From contig JAKPPT010000018.1 in assembly GCA_029547205.1 (NCBI GenBank), positions 1 to 32,953 on the forward strand: 32,953 nucleotides of DNA, written 5' to 3'. This DNA is from Spirochaetota bacterium. Lineage in GTDB: Bacteria; Spirochaetota; Spirochaetia; Treponematales; UBA12059. The notes below the pieces were generated by a model. The model was not told the DNA's origin and ran no database searches. It worked only from the letters and a program-made list of their open reading frames with translations. Each line of letters starts with the position of its first letter. Position 1 is the first letter of the stretch. A program made the translations under genes and the position numbers. This document shows positions 17,436-25,703 of this stretch, piece by piece.

Positions 17436-18437
17436 ATGGCATTATTTGAAAGTTATGAACGGCGTATTGCTCAGATAGAAGCGTTGCTAAAAAAATATGG
17501 AATAAATTCACTCGAAGAAGCAAAGGCTCTGGTTGAATCAAAAGGGTTGGATATACCTGGTATTGTCCGTGGTATACAACCTATAGTATTCGATAATGCT
17601 CCATGGGCTTACATTGTTGGTGCAGCAGTGGCAATTAAGAAAGGTTCATCTAATGCAGCAGAAATTGCACGGACGCTCGGTGAAGGGCTGCAGGCTTTCT
17701 GTATTCCGGGTTCAGTTGCCGATGACCGTAAAGTTGGTTTAGGACACGGCAATCTAGCTGCCATGCTCCTTTCTGAGGAGACAGAATGTTTCTGCTTCCT
17801 TGCTGGACATGAGTCATTTGCTGCAGCAGAAGGCGCTATTGGAATTGCGAAGAGTGCAAACAGAGCACGCAAAAAGCCGCTCAGAGTAATCTTGAATGGT
17901 CTTGGCAAAGATGCAGCGCAGATTATCAGCAGAATTAACGGTTTTACGTATGTACAGACAAAGTTTGATTACTATACAGGCAAGCTCGATATCGTAAAAG
18001 AGATTGCATATTCCAAGGGAGAGCGCGCACAGGTTCGCTGTTATGGTGCCGATGATGTCCGTGAGGGTGTTGCGATTATGCACCATGAAAACGTTGATAT
18101 TTCTATAACTGGTAACTCCACAAACCCTACACGCTTCCAGCATCCAGTTGCTGGTACGTATAAAAAGGAATGTTGGGATCAGGGTAAAAAATATTTCTCA
18201 GTTGCATCTGGAGGAGGTACAGGCCGCACGCTGCACCCCGATAACATGGCAGCAGGACCAGCTTCATACGGTATGACCGACACCATGGGGCGCATGCACT
18301 CTGATGCTCAATTCGCTGGTTCTTCATCAGTGCCTGCCCATGTAGAAATGATGGGTTTCTTGGGCATGGGTAACAATCCGATGGTTGGTGCTTCTGTGGC
18401 GGTAGCGGTCGCACTTTCCGAAGCTATGAAAAAATAA
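17436..18437 (+). CDS. GGGtGRT-family protein of unknown function
   Basis: A 333-residue member of the family named for its motif, here GGGTGRT at 259-265, within SVASGGGTGRTLHPDNMAAG. Other strongly patterned stretches are GLGHGNLAAMLLSEETECFCFLAGHESFAA, VILNGLGKDAAQIISRINGF and a Gly-rich C-terminus. No signal peptide or membrane helix is seen, so it should be cytoplasmic. From memory, the gene is regularly found beside a NifU-like scaffold gene, as here, with a GGGGGG ribosome site between them, but its biochemical function is not established. The Gly-rich loop suggests binding of a phosphate-bearing ligand, which is speculation. A terminator follows. Confidence 0.85.
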   Translation: MALFESYERRIAQIEALLKKYGINSLEEAKALVESKGLDIPGIVRGIQPIVFDNAPWAYIVGAAVAIKKGSSNAAEIARTLGEGLQAFCIPGSVADDRKVGLGHGNLAAMLLSEETECFCFLAGHESFAAAEGAIGIAKSANRARKKPLRVILNGLGKDAAQIISRINGFTYVQTKFDYYTGKLDIVKEIAYSKGERAQVRCYGADDVREGVAIMHHENVDISITGNSTNPTRFQHPVAGTYKKECWDQGKKYFSVASGGGTGRTLHPDNMAAGPASYGMTDTMGRMHSDAQFAGSSSVPAHVEMMGFLGMGNNPMVGASVAVAVALSEAMKK

Positions 18438-18496
18438 CTATTGTATAATACAGATATGTTTCAGCACATAGTGCTGGTACCATAAACTGTAAGAAT

Positions 18497-18542
18497 AAGC
18501 CTGGCTGATTACATGTGCCGTAAACAGCTGGGCTTTTATTTT
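18497..18542 (+). terminator. Rho-independent terminator of the GGGtGRT operon
   Basis: AAGCCTGGCTG (18497-18507) pairs over 11 bp (two G-U) with CAGCTGGGCTT (18525-18535), followed by a T-rich run (TTTTATTTT). It ends next to the stop of the convergent priA and may also help terminate that transcript. Confidence 0.8.
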
Positions 18543-18543
18543 G

Positions 18544-20526
18544 CTACATAAAGTTTTGCGGATCTACATCAATATCGATATCAACACCACCTGGTTTTTG
18601 AAAGGTTTGCAAAACACTATACAAAAGATCGTGAATTGGTTTTAAATCACTCGCTCGTAAAAGGATGTGATAGCGGTAGTATCCCGTTATACGGAATATG
18701 GGGCATTCGATTGGCCCTAATAACTCAGATCCATTATAAGTAAACATTTTTTGATAGTGCTCGCAAATGCGACATAGCTCCTGTGCAGTAGTTTGTGCTT
18801 TATCAAGATTTTTGGATCGTATAATGAGACGTATGATTCTGGAAAATGGTGGAAAAAACTGTTCTCTGCGCTGTACAAGTTCTTTTTCATAAAAGTCTTC
18901 GAGTTCATTATTGGCAGCATGCTGTATTACAAAATACTTTGGTCGCCAGGTTTGCAGGATGACTTTTCCTCCTTTGGTAAACCGGCCTGCTCTGCCTGCA
19001 ACCTGCGTAATGAGAGCAAAAGTTCTCTCCTGTGCTCTAAAATCAGGTATCGCAAGTCCCATATCTGCCATGACAATGCCTACAAGTTTTACTCTTGGGA
19101 TATTTAATCCTTTAGCAACCATCTGCGTGCCTAAAAGTACATCTATTTTGCCTTCTGCAAAATCAGCAAGTGTATTTTTAATTACCTCTTTTTTCACTGC
19201 GATATCGGTATCGAGTCTTGCAATTGTAAGACCGGGAAGCAGGTTTTGAATGGTTTCTTCTATTCTTTCGGTCCCAAACCCTGAATATGTAATATCAAGA
19301 GAACTGCATTCCGGACACGATGCTGGAGGTATTTCTTGATAGCCGCAATAATGACAAATTAGTTTCCCTTTGCTCTTGTGATATGTTAAAGGGACATCAC
19401 ACTGTTTGCATTTTAATATGAGCCCGCATGTTTTACAGTTCCAATTGTTGGAAAACCCTCTGCGGTTTAAGAACAGAATAGTCTGTCCTCCCTGTTCATG
19501 TTCCTGAATTATTGATTCTATAAGCCTTTTGGACAGTATAGATTCCTCATGCTTCATATCAACAATTTCGACGGAAGGCATAGCACCACCTGCAAGCCGT
19601 TTGGTCAGTGTAAGTTTTTTTATGATACCTCTTTGCATGAGGTGCCATGCTTCAACACTTGGTGTTGCTGAACCCATTACGATTCTTGTTTTTTCCACTG
19701 AAGCGCGGTGTAATGCTACCTGTCGCGCATGGTAATGTGGAAATGATCCCGATTTATACGATGCTTCATGTTCCTCATCCAGAATAATTAAGCCAAGGTT
19801 AGTGAGTGGTGCAAATGCAGCGCTTCGGGCTCCTACTACAATGCTTGCAGATCCCTTTTGAATGCGTTTCCATTCTTTGAGCTTCTGTGAAGGAGTTATT
19901 CCAGAATGCAAAATGGCGCAGCAAGACCCAAATCGTTTTTGTATGGAATCAATTACCTGATGTGTGAGTGCAATTTCTGGAACAAGGTATAGAACCGATC
20001 TACCTTCCTTGAGTGTTGCTTCTGCAGCTTGCAAAAAGACTTCGGTTTTGCCTGTTCCTGTTTTTCCATAGAGATACCAGATACCGCTATGTTCAGAAAT
20101 AATTGCATCGATAGCTTGCTGTTGTTCGGGTGATGGAGTTATAGAGTGGTCACTGATTTCCATATCTTCAAATGGGAGAGCGGGTTCACTGCTTTCTCGT
20201 TTCCCGCCAGGAAGCATAACACCAAGAGCTTCTCCAAGCGAACAAAAGTACATAGAACATAACCATTCTGCAAGCGCAATGGTTTCAGCTCCAAAAAGCG
20301 GTTCGCGGTCTATTAGCCTTAAGATTGGTTTAATTGTTAATGGTTTATCACCATTAGATATATCCTGTAGCGATACCGTTTCGGAAATGGCAATAATCCA
20401 TCCAATTATTTTTCTTTTACCAAACATGACCTCAGCACGCATGCCTGGTTCTGCAATCATGCCTTCTGGAATCTCGTAGGTAAATGCTTTATTGACAGGA
20501 ACATTAAAAACAATACTGCAATACAT
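18544..20526 (-). CDS. priA: Primosomal replication restart helicase PriA
   Basis: A 660-residue helicase that reloads the replisome at stalled forks. An N-terminal 3'-DNA-end-binding domain comes first, then Walker A GKTGTGKT (154-161), a DEEH box (250-253) and GSATPS (motif III). Eight zinc-ligand cysteines follow (364, 367, 373, 376, 391, 394, 404, 407). Motif V QMVAKGLNIP and motif VI QVAGRAGR are intact. Length is slightly below that of E. coli PriA. The ATG at 20526 lies 10 nt after the stop of the glycosylase gene, so translation is probably coupled. All catalytic residues are present. Confidence 0.96.
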   Translation of the reverse strand: MYCSIVFNVPVNKAFTYEIPEGMIAEPGMRAEVMFGKRKIIGWIIAISETVSLQDISNGDKPLTIKPILRLIDREPLFGAETIALAEWLCSMYFCSLGEALGVMLPGGKRESSEPALPFEDMEISDHSITPSPEQQQAIDAIISEHSGIWYLYGKTGTGKTEVFLQAAEATLKEGRSVLYLVPEIALTHQVIDSIQKRFGSCCAILHSGITPSQKLKEWKRIQKGSASIVVGARSAAFAPLTNLGLIILDEEHEASYKSGSFPHYHARQVALHRASVEKTRIVMGSATPSVEAWHLMQRGIIKKLTLTKRLAGGAMPSVEIVDMKHEESILSKRLIESIIQEHEQGGQTILFLNRRGFSNNWNCKTCGLILKCKQCDVPLTYHKSKGKLICHYCGYQEIPPASCPECSSLDITYSGFGTERIEETIQNLLPGLTIARLDTDIAVKKEVIKNTLADFAEGKIDVLLGTQMVAKGLNIPRVKLVGIVMADMGLAIPDFRAQERTFALITQVAGRAGRFTKGGKVILQTWRPKYFVIQHAANNELEDFYEKELVQRREQFFPPFSRIIRLIIRSKNLDKAQTTAQELCRICEHYQKMFTYNGSELLGPIECPIFRITGYYRYHILLRASDLKPIHDLLYSVLQTFQKPGGVDIDIDVDPQNFM

Positions 20527-20536
20527 GAGCGGTACT

Positions 20537-21343
20537 CTACAATAGTGTCTTGAGAATCTTTAGGTCTTCCCATACAGGCCGTTTAAGAGCTGCATTAGCC
20601 AGCACATCGCGAGGATGATAAGTTGCTACACAGCGCCGTTCTGTAAAAATTGATACTGTATGAATCGTATTTCGTAAACTGGTTAAAGGTTCCTGTGTTT
20701 TACCGGTACAGCATTGTGCGCTTACCCTGCCAAAGGCGAGTATGATTGGTATGGAAATTAGTTCCAGCTGTCGCAATATGAACTTGCTGCAGTGCATCTC
20801 TTCATCTGGTGCTGGTTCTCTGTTTGGTGTGCGGCATTTTGTGATTGGTAACATTATGACATCCCTATTTTTGGAGAGCCCTATCGCAGCAAGCATTTTT
20901 TCAAGGAGTTCTCCAGCTTCATCGGAAAAAAGTGTTCCGCTGCTGTCATCGATGCTGGAAGGAGAATCTGTAAGAATAATAAGTCTGGCATTGGCCTGCC
21001 CTGTATGTGCTATGGCTGTTTTCCGGTAATTAAAAAGCCTGCATGCCTGACAGAGTGCAGCATCTTTCCCAATTTTTTCAATCGTGTCACCTGACATTTT
21101 TGAATGATTTCTGGCTAATTCAGGAAGCGATATCGATTTAGTAGGGATAATTTTTTGAGATTGCGATGGATTTCTTGTTTGACTTTTATCGGAGGAGGGT
21201 GTTTGCAGCGTACCGTGCTGTGTATATGTTTTTTCCGCTTTTAAGATTGGAATATCATGTGAATGTTTAATACCAGTTGTTATATAATCTTCAATTAATT
21301 CGAGTGTCTCATATAATTTCAGACGTGGATCTTCATCGCTCAT
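20537..21343 (-). CDS. Uracil-DNA glycosylase superfamily protein (family-4-like, Fe-S)
   Basis: A 268-residue protein with a C-terminal UDG domain after about 95 poorly conserved residues. The four cysteines of family-4 [4Fe-4S] enzymes are present: CQAC (98, 101), KCRTPNREPAP (170) and MHC (185). The family's G-E-x-P-G uracil-site motif is altered to TDSPS (125-129), while LFSDEAGELLEKMLAAIGL still matches the following segment. The C-terminal TYHPRDVL replaces the usual HPS motif. Activity or base preference may therefore differ. The start at 21343 has GGGAG upstream and overlaps the cyclase stop by 11 nt (ATGAGCGATGA), implying translational coupling. Upstream codons to 21442 are open but overlap the cyclase. 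Confidence 0.85.
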   Translation of the reverse strand: MSDEDPRLKLYETLELIEDYITTGIKHSHDIPILKAEKTYTQHGTLQTPSSDKSQTRNPSQSQKIIPTKSISLPELARNHSKMSGDTIEKIGKDAALCQACRLFNYRKTAIAHTGQANARLIILTDSPSSIDDSSGTLFSDEAGELLEKMLAAIGLSKNRDVIMLPITKCRTPNREPAPDEEMHCSKFILRQLELISIPIILAFGRVSAQCCTGKTQEPLTSLRNTIHTVSIFTERRCVATYHPRDVLANAALKRPVWEDLKILKTLL

Positions 21344-24326
21344 TGTTTTCTGCTCCCGAGAAGAGAGAATCGATTTCATTAAAATGTCTAATTGATAAAA
21401 ATTCTTTAACCGTATTGTGTGTTTGAATTCGTGCTTTTTCATCCTGTAAAAGATTCCATGCGAGCTTTTTAAATTTTTCTATATTTTCTGCTGTTCCAAG
21501 AATAGCAGCATAGTAGTAGTATAAAATAAGATCTTTTGCTGGTAGAAGAAAACCTGTTGATAGAAAATATGATGCTTCGGTTAAATAAAATTTTGCAGAC
21601 TCACTGTTATTTCGATCAACATAAATTTGAACGAGAACCATAAGCACGGTGAATGTTGGATAATAGCATGAGTGCCTGAGACCTAATGCGAGCGCTTCCT
21701 GAGCGTACACCTCAGTCTCATGGAGATTTCCAGAAACATATTGGCACAGGGATAATGTTCTCAGTGCATCAACTCGATCAAAATCATTTTTTATATGCTG
21801 AATGTAATAGTCAGCCTGGAGAAAATTTTCTGTAGCTGCATCAGCATCACAGCATTTATACAGAGATGCCGCAAGCATAGCGTATGCCTGTGCCATGCTC
21901 GATTCACTGAGCATACGAGATTCTATTAGCCTCCGTGACTCTTTACCTAGATTTTCAAAATCACAGAGTTGCCACAATATTTTTAGTTTAAGATCAAGTC
22001 CAAAAAAGCGGGCTACAAAATGAGAATATTCTTCTTCACTATCTGTTAATGATTCTATGGTTTTTAGCGCTCTGGTATATTCTCCCGAAAGAGTTTGTAA
22101 ATCTGCAAGTGCTGAGTTATATTCAAAGAGATCGAGTTCGCCATACTGTTTCATTGATTCAATAAGCTCCGTGGCTTCCTTAAAATTTTGACGCTCTGCT
22201 TCTGAAAATGAAAGATAGCGCAGAATATTTTGAATACTGCGGCTGTTTTTTTTATCTTTTGTATAGTAATAAATTGCTTTTTCCCCGGTAAAAACAGCTT
22301 TTTGTAATGCATAGCTCATGACATTGTATGCACAGATCATATGGTAGGCAAATCCCATACAGGTATCATTGTGTTCGGTGATAGCAATTTTCATAATTCG
22401 TTTTAATTCATTTTCTGCATCTTCAATTTTGCCGGAATTAAAGTACATTGCACTTTTAAGAATTAAGAGCTGTATGGCGGTGTCTTTATCATTTTTTTCA
22501 AGGTTTTTATAGATAATATCAATATGATTGAGATACTCGTACATATAGGTACGGAGTGGATCTTTGAGCATAATCTGTGCTGCATCATTCCATCGGTCTG
22601 ATTTGATAAGATGAATAATTAACCTGACTTTATTGTGTTTGGGGCGTTCAATGAGAAGATCTGCGATAATACCATGAATTATTTTTTTATTATGGTTGAG
22701 CAAGCTGTCATAGACAGCTTTGCGGTGAACATCAAGACTAAAGCGGTAAAAGTCTCCTTCTTTTATGAGTATACCATCCTGTACGAGTGTGTGCAGTATT
22801 TCTGGTACCGCGTCGGGGTTTCCACCAGTTTTTTTAATAATAACTTTACTGTCAGATTCAGAAAAATGATGTAAAAAAACAGAAACTTTTTTTATAAATT
22901 CACGAGTTTCTTCATTATAGCGCTGTAAGCTGCTTAAAAAAATATTTTGAATTGTTTCAGGAAGATGAGAGAGATCTTTGTGCTTTTTCGCATACAACGT
23001 GTATTCTTTGATAAAAAGCGGCATTCCAAGACTTTGCGCTATAATGAGTGATTGAAGATTCTCTGGACATTCTGGCCAATAATAGTGAATAAGCTCTTTC
23101 GTTTCATCGGGTGTAAGAGGCGGTAGTTTAATTAATTTTATTTCTGGAAATGCATCATGTATTTTTTGAGGGTACTCCTTCCCTGACATAATAATAAATG
23201 GTTTGATTTTACCATTTTTAAAGTAATATTTGAAAAATTCTCGTGAAAGTCTATCCAAATCCTGTGCATTATCGATGAAAATAAGACAGGAGTACATTGA
23301 ATTTTCATACTGATCCATAATGCAGGAAAAAATAGCAAATAGTGTGAGGACAATATTAGTTACCGAACTGTCTGTTTCTTTTTCTGAAATAAATGTTAAA
23401 AAATCTTTAATGTATTTAGATTGAATACCTGGTATTTTTAATAAGTGTTTTTCTATAATCTCTGGCGAGGAAAAACTATCAAGTCCAAGGTATCCTGTGA
23501 TAATATCGAGTACAGTAGCATAGCGCATCGTTCTAAATCGCTGTGCAGTAGCTTTAAGAATTGGTGCATTAAAATCCGGATAGTGTGTTATGCGTTCAAT
23601 AAAAGCCTGAATGAGCCTTGTTTTTCCGCTGCCAGTTTCAGCAAGAATATAGCGACCTGTTACAACTTTATTATCATCTTTAATATATATTTTGACAAGC
23701 TCATCCAAAATTTCTTTTCTTCCGATAAATGGCTCATCGATTGCAGGTGGCATGTCCTGATTAATTTCAACTTTCCATGCTGTAATGGGTTCTAATTTCC
23801 CTTTTACTTGAAACGAAAATGGACCTGTAAAAGCAAAATCTGTTTTGCATAATTCGTAGACAGCATCGGATACCAGAATGCTATTAGGTTCAGCAGCAGC
23901 TTCGAGTCGTTGTGCAATTGCCATTGCATGTCCGGTTACTACATCAAATTTGCCCCGTTTGCCGGTTGCAACCTGCCCGTAATGAATACCGATGCGGAAT
24001 GCAAATTCAACAGAATCTTTTTTTAAATCTAAAGCAAGGTTTTTAATCCGGTGTAAAAATTCTAAAGCTGCTTTTACGGCACGAAAAGGATCATCATCGT
24101 GGAGTTCCTTTACTCCAAAAACTGCAACAAGCGCATCGCCAATGTATTTTTCTACATATCCGCCATAGTTCTGAATTATTTCTTCAAATGTTCCAAAGAT
24201 TTTATTCATCAGGCTATCCATCTCTTCTGGATCCATATACTCAGAAAGATGTGTAAAGCCTTTCATGTCTGCAAAGAGTAGTGTTGCATTGCGGCGTTCG
24301 CCGTTTTTTATAAATAAACCTGGCAT
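21333..24326 (-). CDS. Class III nucleotidyl-cyclase-like domain fused to a STAND-type ATPase and TPR region
   Basis: A 997-residue cytoplasmic multidomain regulator. Residues about 10-185 form a class III cyclase homology domain. It has metal-binding Asp20 (LLFADMKGFT) and Asp64 (YIGDALVAVFG), Lys60 and Arg140. The Asn two turns before that Arg (usual VNxAxRL) is Ala136 in GHAMAIAQRL. Residues about 200-500 form an AAA/STAND ATPase with Walker A AETGSGKT (229-236) and a Walker B-like CLIFIDNAQ. The rest is alpha-helical, TPR-like. No membrane helix is seen. The start at 24326 is preferred over 24371 because a promoter ends 6 nt before it and the earlier ATG abuts a hairpin. It overlaps the downstream glycosylase gene. 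Confidence 0.85.
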   Translation of the reverse strand: MPGLFIKNGERRNATLLFADMKGFTHLSEYMDPEEMDSLMNKIFGTFEEIIQNYGGYVEKYIGDALVAVFGVKELHDDDPFRAVKAALEFLHRIKNLALDLKKDSVEFAFRIGIHYGQVATGKRGKFDVVTGHAMAIAQRLEAAAEPNSILVSDAVYELCKTDFAFTGPFSFQVKGKLEPITAWKVEINQDMPPAIDEPFIGRKEILDELVKIYIKDDNKVVTGRYILAETGSGKTRLIQAFIERITHYPDFNAPILKATAQRFRTMRYATVLDIITGYLGLDSFSSPEIIEKHLLKIPGIQSKYIKDFLTFISEKETDSSVTNIVLTLFAIFSCIMDQYENSMYSCLIFIDNAQDLDRLSREFFKYYFKNGKIKPFIIMSGKEYPQKIHDAFPEIKLIKLPPLTPDETKELIHYYWPECPENLQSLIIAQSLGMPLFIKEYTLYAKKHKDLSHLPETIQNIFLSSLQRYNEETREFIKKVSVFLHHFSESDSKVIIKKTGGNPDAVPEILHTLVQDGILIKEGDFYRFSLDVHRKAVYDSLLNHNKKIIHGIIADLLIERPKHNKVRLIIHLIKSDRWNDAAQIMLKDPLRTYMYEYLNHIDIIYKNLEKNDKDTAIQLLILKSAMYFNSGKIEDAENELKRIMKIAITEHNDTCMGFAYHMICAYNVMSYALQKAVFTGEKAIYYYTKDKKNSRSIQNILRYLSFSEAERQNFKEATELIESMKQYGELDLFEYNSALADLQTLSGEYTRALKTIESLTDSEEEYSHFVARFFGLDLKLKILWQLCDFENLGKESRRLIESRMLSESSMAQAYAMLAASLYKCCDADAATENFLQADYYIQHIKNDFDRVDALRTLSLCQYVSGNLHETEVYAQEALALGLRHSCYYPTFTVLMVLVQIYVDRNNSESAKFYLTEASYFLSTGFLLPAKDLILYYYYAAILGTAENIEKFKKLAWNLLQDEKARIQTHNTVKEFLSIRHFNEIDSLFSGAENNER

Positions 24327-24332
24327 AACACT

Positions 24333-24361
24333 ATTGTATAGTCTGCATGAGGAAACTGCAA
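24333..24361 (-). promoter_or_regulatory. Promoter of the cyclase-ATPase gene, predicted leaderless
   Basis: On the minus strand TTGCAG (24361-24356), 17-nt spacer, TACAAT (24338-24333), then AGTGTT and the ATG at 24326. There is no Shine-Dalgarno sequence. The promoter lies inside the longer open frame that begins at 24371, arguing for the later start. Confidence 0.65.
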
Positions 24362-24372
24362 GCGCTCTCATT

Positions 24373-24410
24373 AGGCCTGTAGACTATGAATTTTCAAAGT
24401 CTACAGGCCT
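24373..24410. repeat. Near-perfect 38-bp palindrome between flotillin and cyclase genes
   Basis: AGGCCTGTAGACT (24373-24385) and AGTCTACAGGCCT (24398-24410) are perfect 13-bp inverted repeats. The 12-nt centre can add a TGAA/TTCA helix. The palindrome lies 15 bp after the flotillin stop and 11 bp upstream of the cyclase -35 box. There is no T-run on the minus strand, so a transcript-stabilising hairpin or a protein-binding site is as likely as a terminator. Confidence 0.7.
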
Positions 24411-24425
24411 CTGGTTCCTGTATTA

Positions 24426-25703
24426 CTATTTTTCTTGTTTACTAGCAGGTGGTATATCCTGCAAGGAAGGTTTTTTCAGTGCTTGCTTCATGACATCAGT
24501 GAGGAGATCATTTTTCCCTAATGCAATTGCATCGGGATGTATAGCTGATATAGGTTCCCTGTTTCCGCTCACTCCAGTAAGGACAGTTAGATTTTTTACG
24601 GGTATGAGGCTCATGGTCTCTGCAAATGGCTCAACGATGCGGTTAAAATTTTCAATAAGATAAGCTTGCAATCCCTGTTTGCCACTGGATTTGAGAATTG
24701 AGAGTGTTTTTTTAAGCTGTTCAATCTCTGCCATTGCTCGTGAGCGCATTTTTACTGCTTCGGCCTCTGCCTCGAGAATCATTCGGTCACGCTCTGCAGT
24801 TGCCGGTGTAATTATTTCGGCTTCATATTTTTCTTTGAGCATGTTCACCATTTCTTTTTCAGCTTCGATTTTTTGAATGAGACCTTTAACATGCGCCTCT
24901 GCATCTCGCTCAGCTTTTTGAATACCGACCATTTTTCTGATATTTTGTTCCTGTATCTGTACGTTAGTTGCAGCAACAAGGTTTTCATATTCGTTTTCGA
25001 GCGACTTTACTTCTATTTCTGCTCTACGAGCTTCCTGTTGTTCTGCTGCATTTGCTCGCGCTTCTGCTTTTGCAGCTCGAGCCTTCATTTCTGCATTGGC
25101 AGTTTGAATGCGTTTAAGGAGTGCTATGTATAAATCGGGTTCATCAACACCATCGAGCCTGTGATCATCAACATCTGCAATGTTCATGGTTGTAATCTCA
25201 AGACCGATATTTTCAAGATCGTTTTTACAGATATTGATCATTTTTCGAACGAGTGTGTCTTTATCTTTCATAACCTGTTCGGGTGTAATTGATGCAATAG
25301 AATCACGGAGGTGTCCTTCGATAATATCACTCGCAACATGACGGAGTTCATCCCAATTTTTGGCTATCTTTAGTATTCGGGTTACAGCTCTGTTTCTTCC
25401 AGCTTCATTGGATGCAATAGCAAAACTTACTGTTGCTTTGACATTGAGAGGAACGATTCCAGCTGCAATTGCAGACTCGACTTTAACTTCGATAGTTTGA
25501 GGAGTAAGGTCAAGTTTCGCGAATTTATTGATAAGCGGAATAATGAATACTCTGCCTCCGCTCAATGTTTTAAAACCTTTTCCTGAACTTTTTCCGGAAA
25601 CGATACCAAGCTCATTTCCTCCAACAATTTTCATTTTTGTAATAAGTTGGTATCCGACAATAACGCCAAGTGTAATTAATAAGCTTCCGATAAAGTAGAT
25701 CAT
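24426..25703 (-). CDS. Flotillin-like SPFH-domain membrane protein
   Basis: A 425-residue protein with one N-terminal membrane helix (about 2-20), an SPFH domain (about 25-200), and a long coiled coil rich in Ala, Glu, Lys and Arg (KARAAKAEARANAAEQQEAR and similar). It ends in a 60-residue tail. Flotillins assemble large oligomers that organise membrane microdomains. The ATG overlaps the stop of the upstream SPFH gene by 4 nt (ATGA), so the two are almost certainly translated together and may form hetero-oligomers. A conspicuous 38-bp palindrome follows the gene. Confidence 0.88.
   Translation of the reverse strand: MIYFIGSLLITLGVIVGYQLITKMKIVGGNELGIVSGKSSGKGFKTLSGGRVFIIPLINKFAKLDLTPQTIEVKVESAIAAGIVPLNVKATVSFAIASNEAGRNRAVTRILKIAKNWDELRHVASDIIEGHLRDSIASITPEQVMKDKDTLVRKMINICKNDLENIGLEITTMNIADVDDHRLDGVDEPDLYIALLKRIQTANAEMKARAAKAEARANAAEQQEARRAEIEVKSLENEYENLVAATNVQIQEQNIRKMVGIQKAERDAEAHVKGLIQKIEAEKEMVNMLKEKYEAEIITPATAERDRMILEAEAEAVKMRSRAMAEIEQLKKTLSILKSSGKQGLQAYLIENFNRIVEPFAETMSLIPVKNLTVLTGVSGNREPISAIHPDAIALGKNDLLTDVMKQALKKPSLQDIPPASKQEK

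Noticed and set aside
24327-24371. Upstream ATG (24371) for the cyclase gene.
   Set aside because: It abuts the palindrome with no ribosome site, and a -35/-10 pair lies within the added segment.
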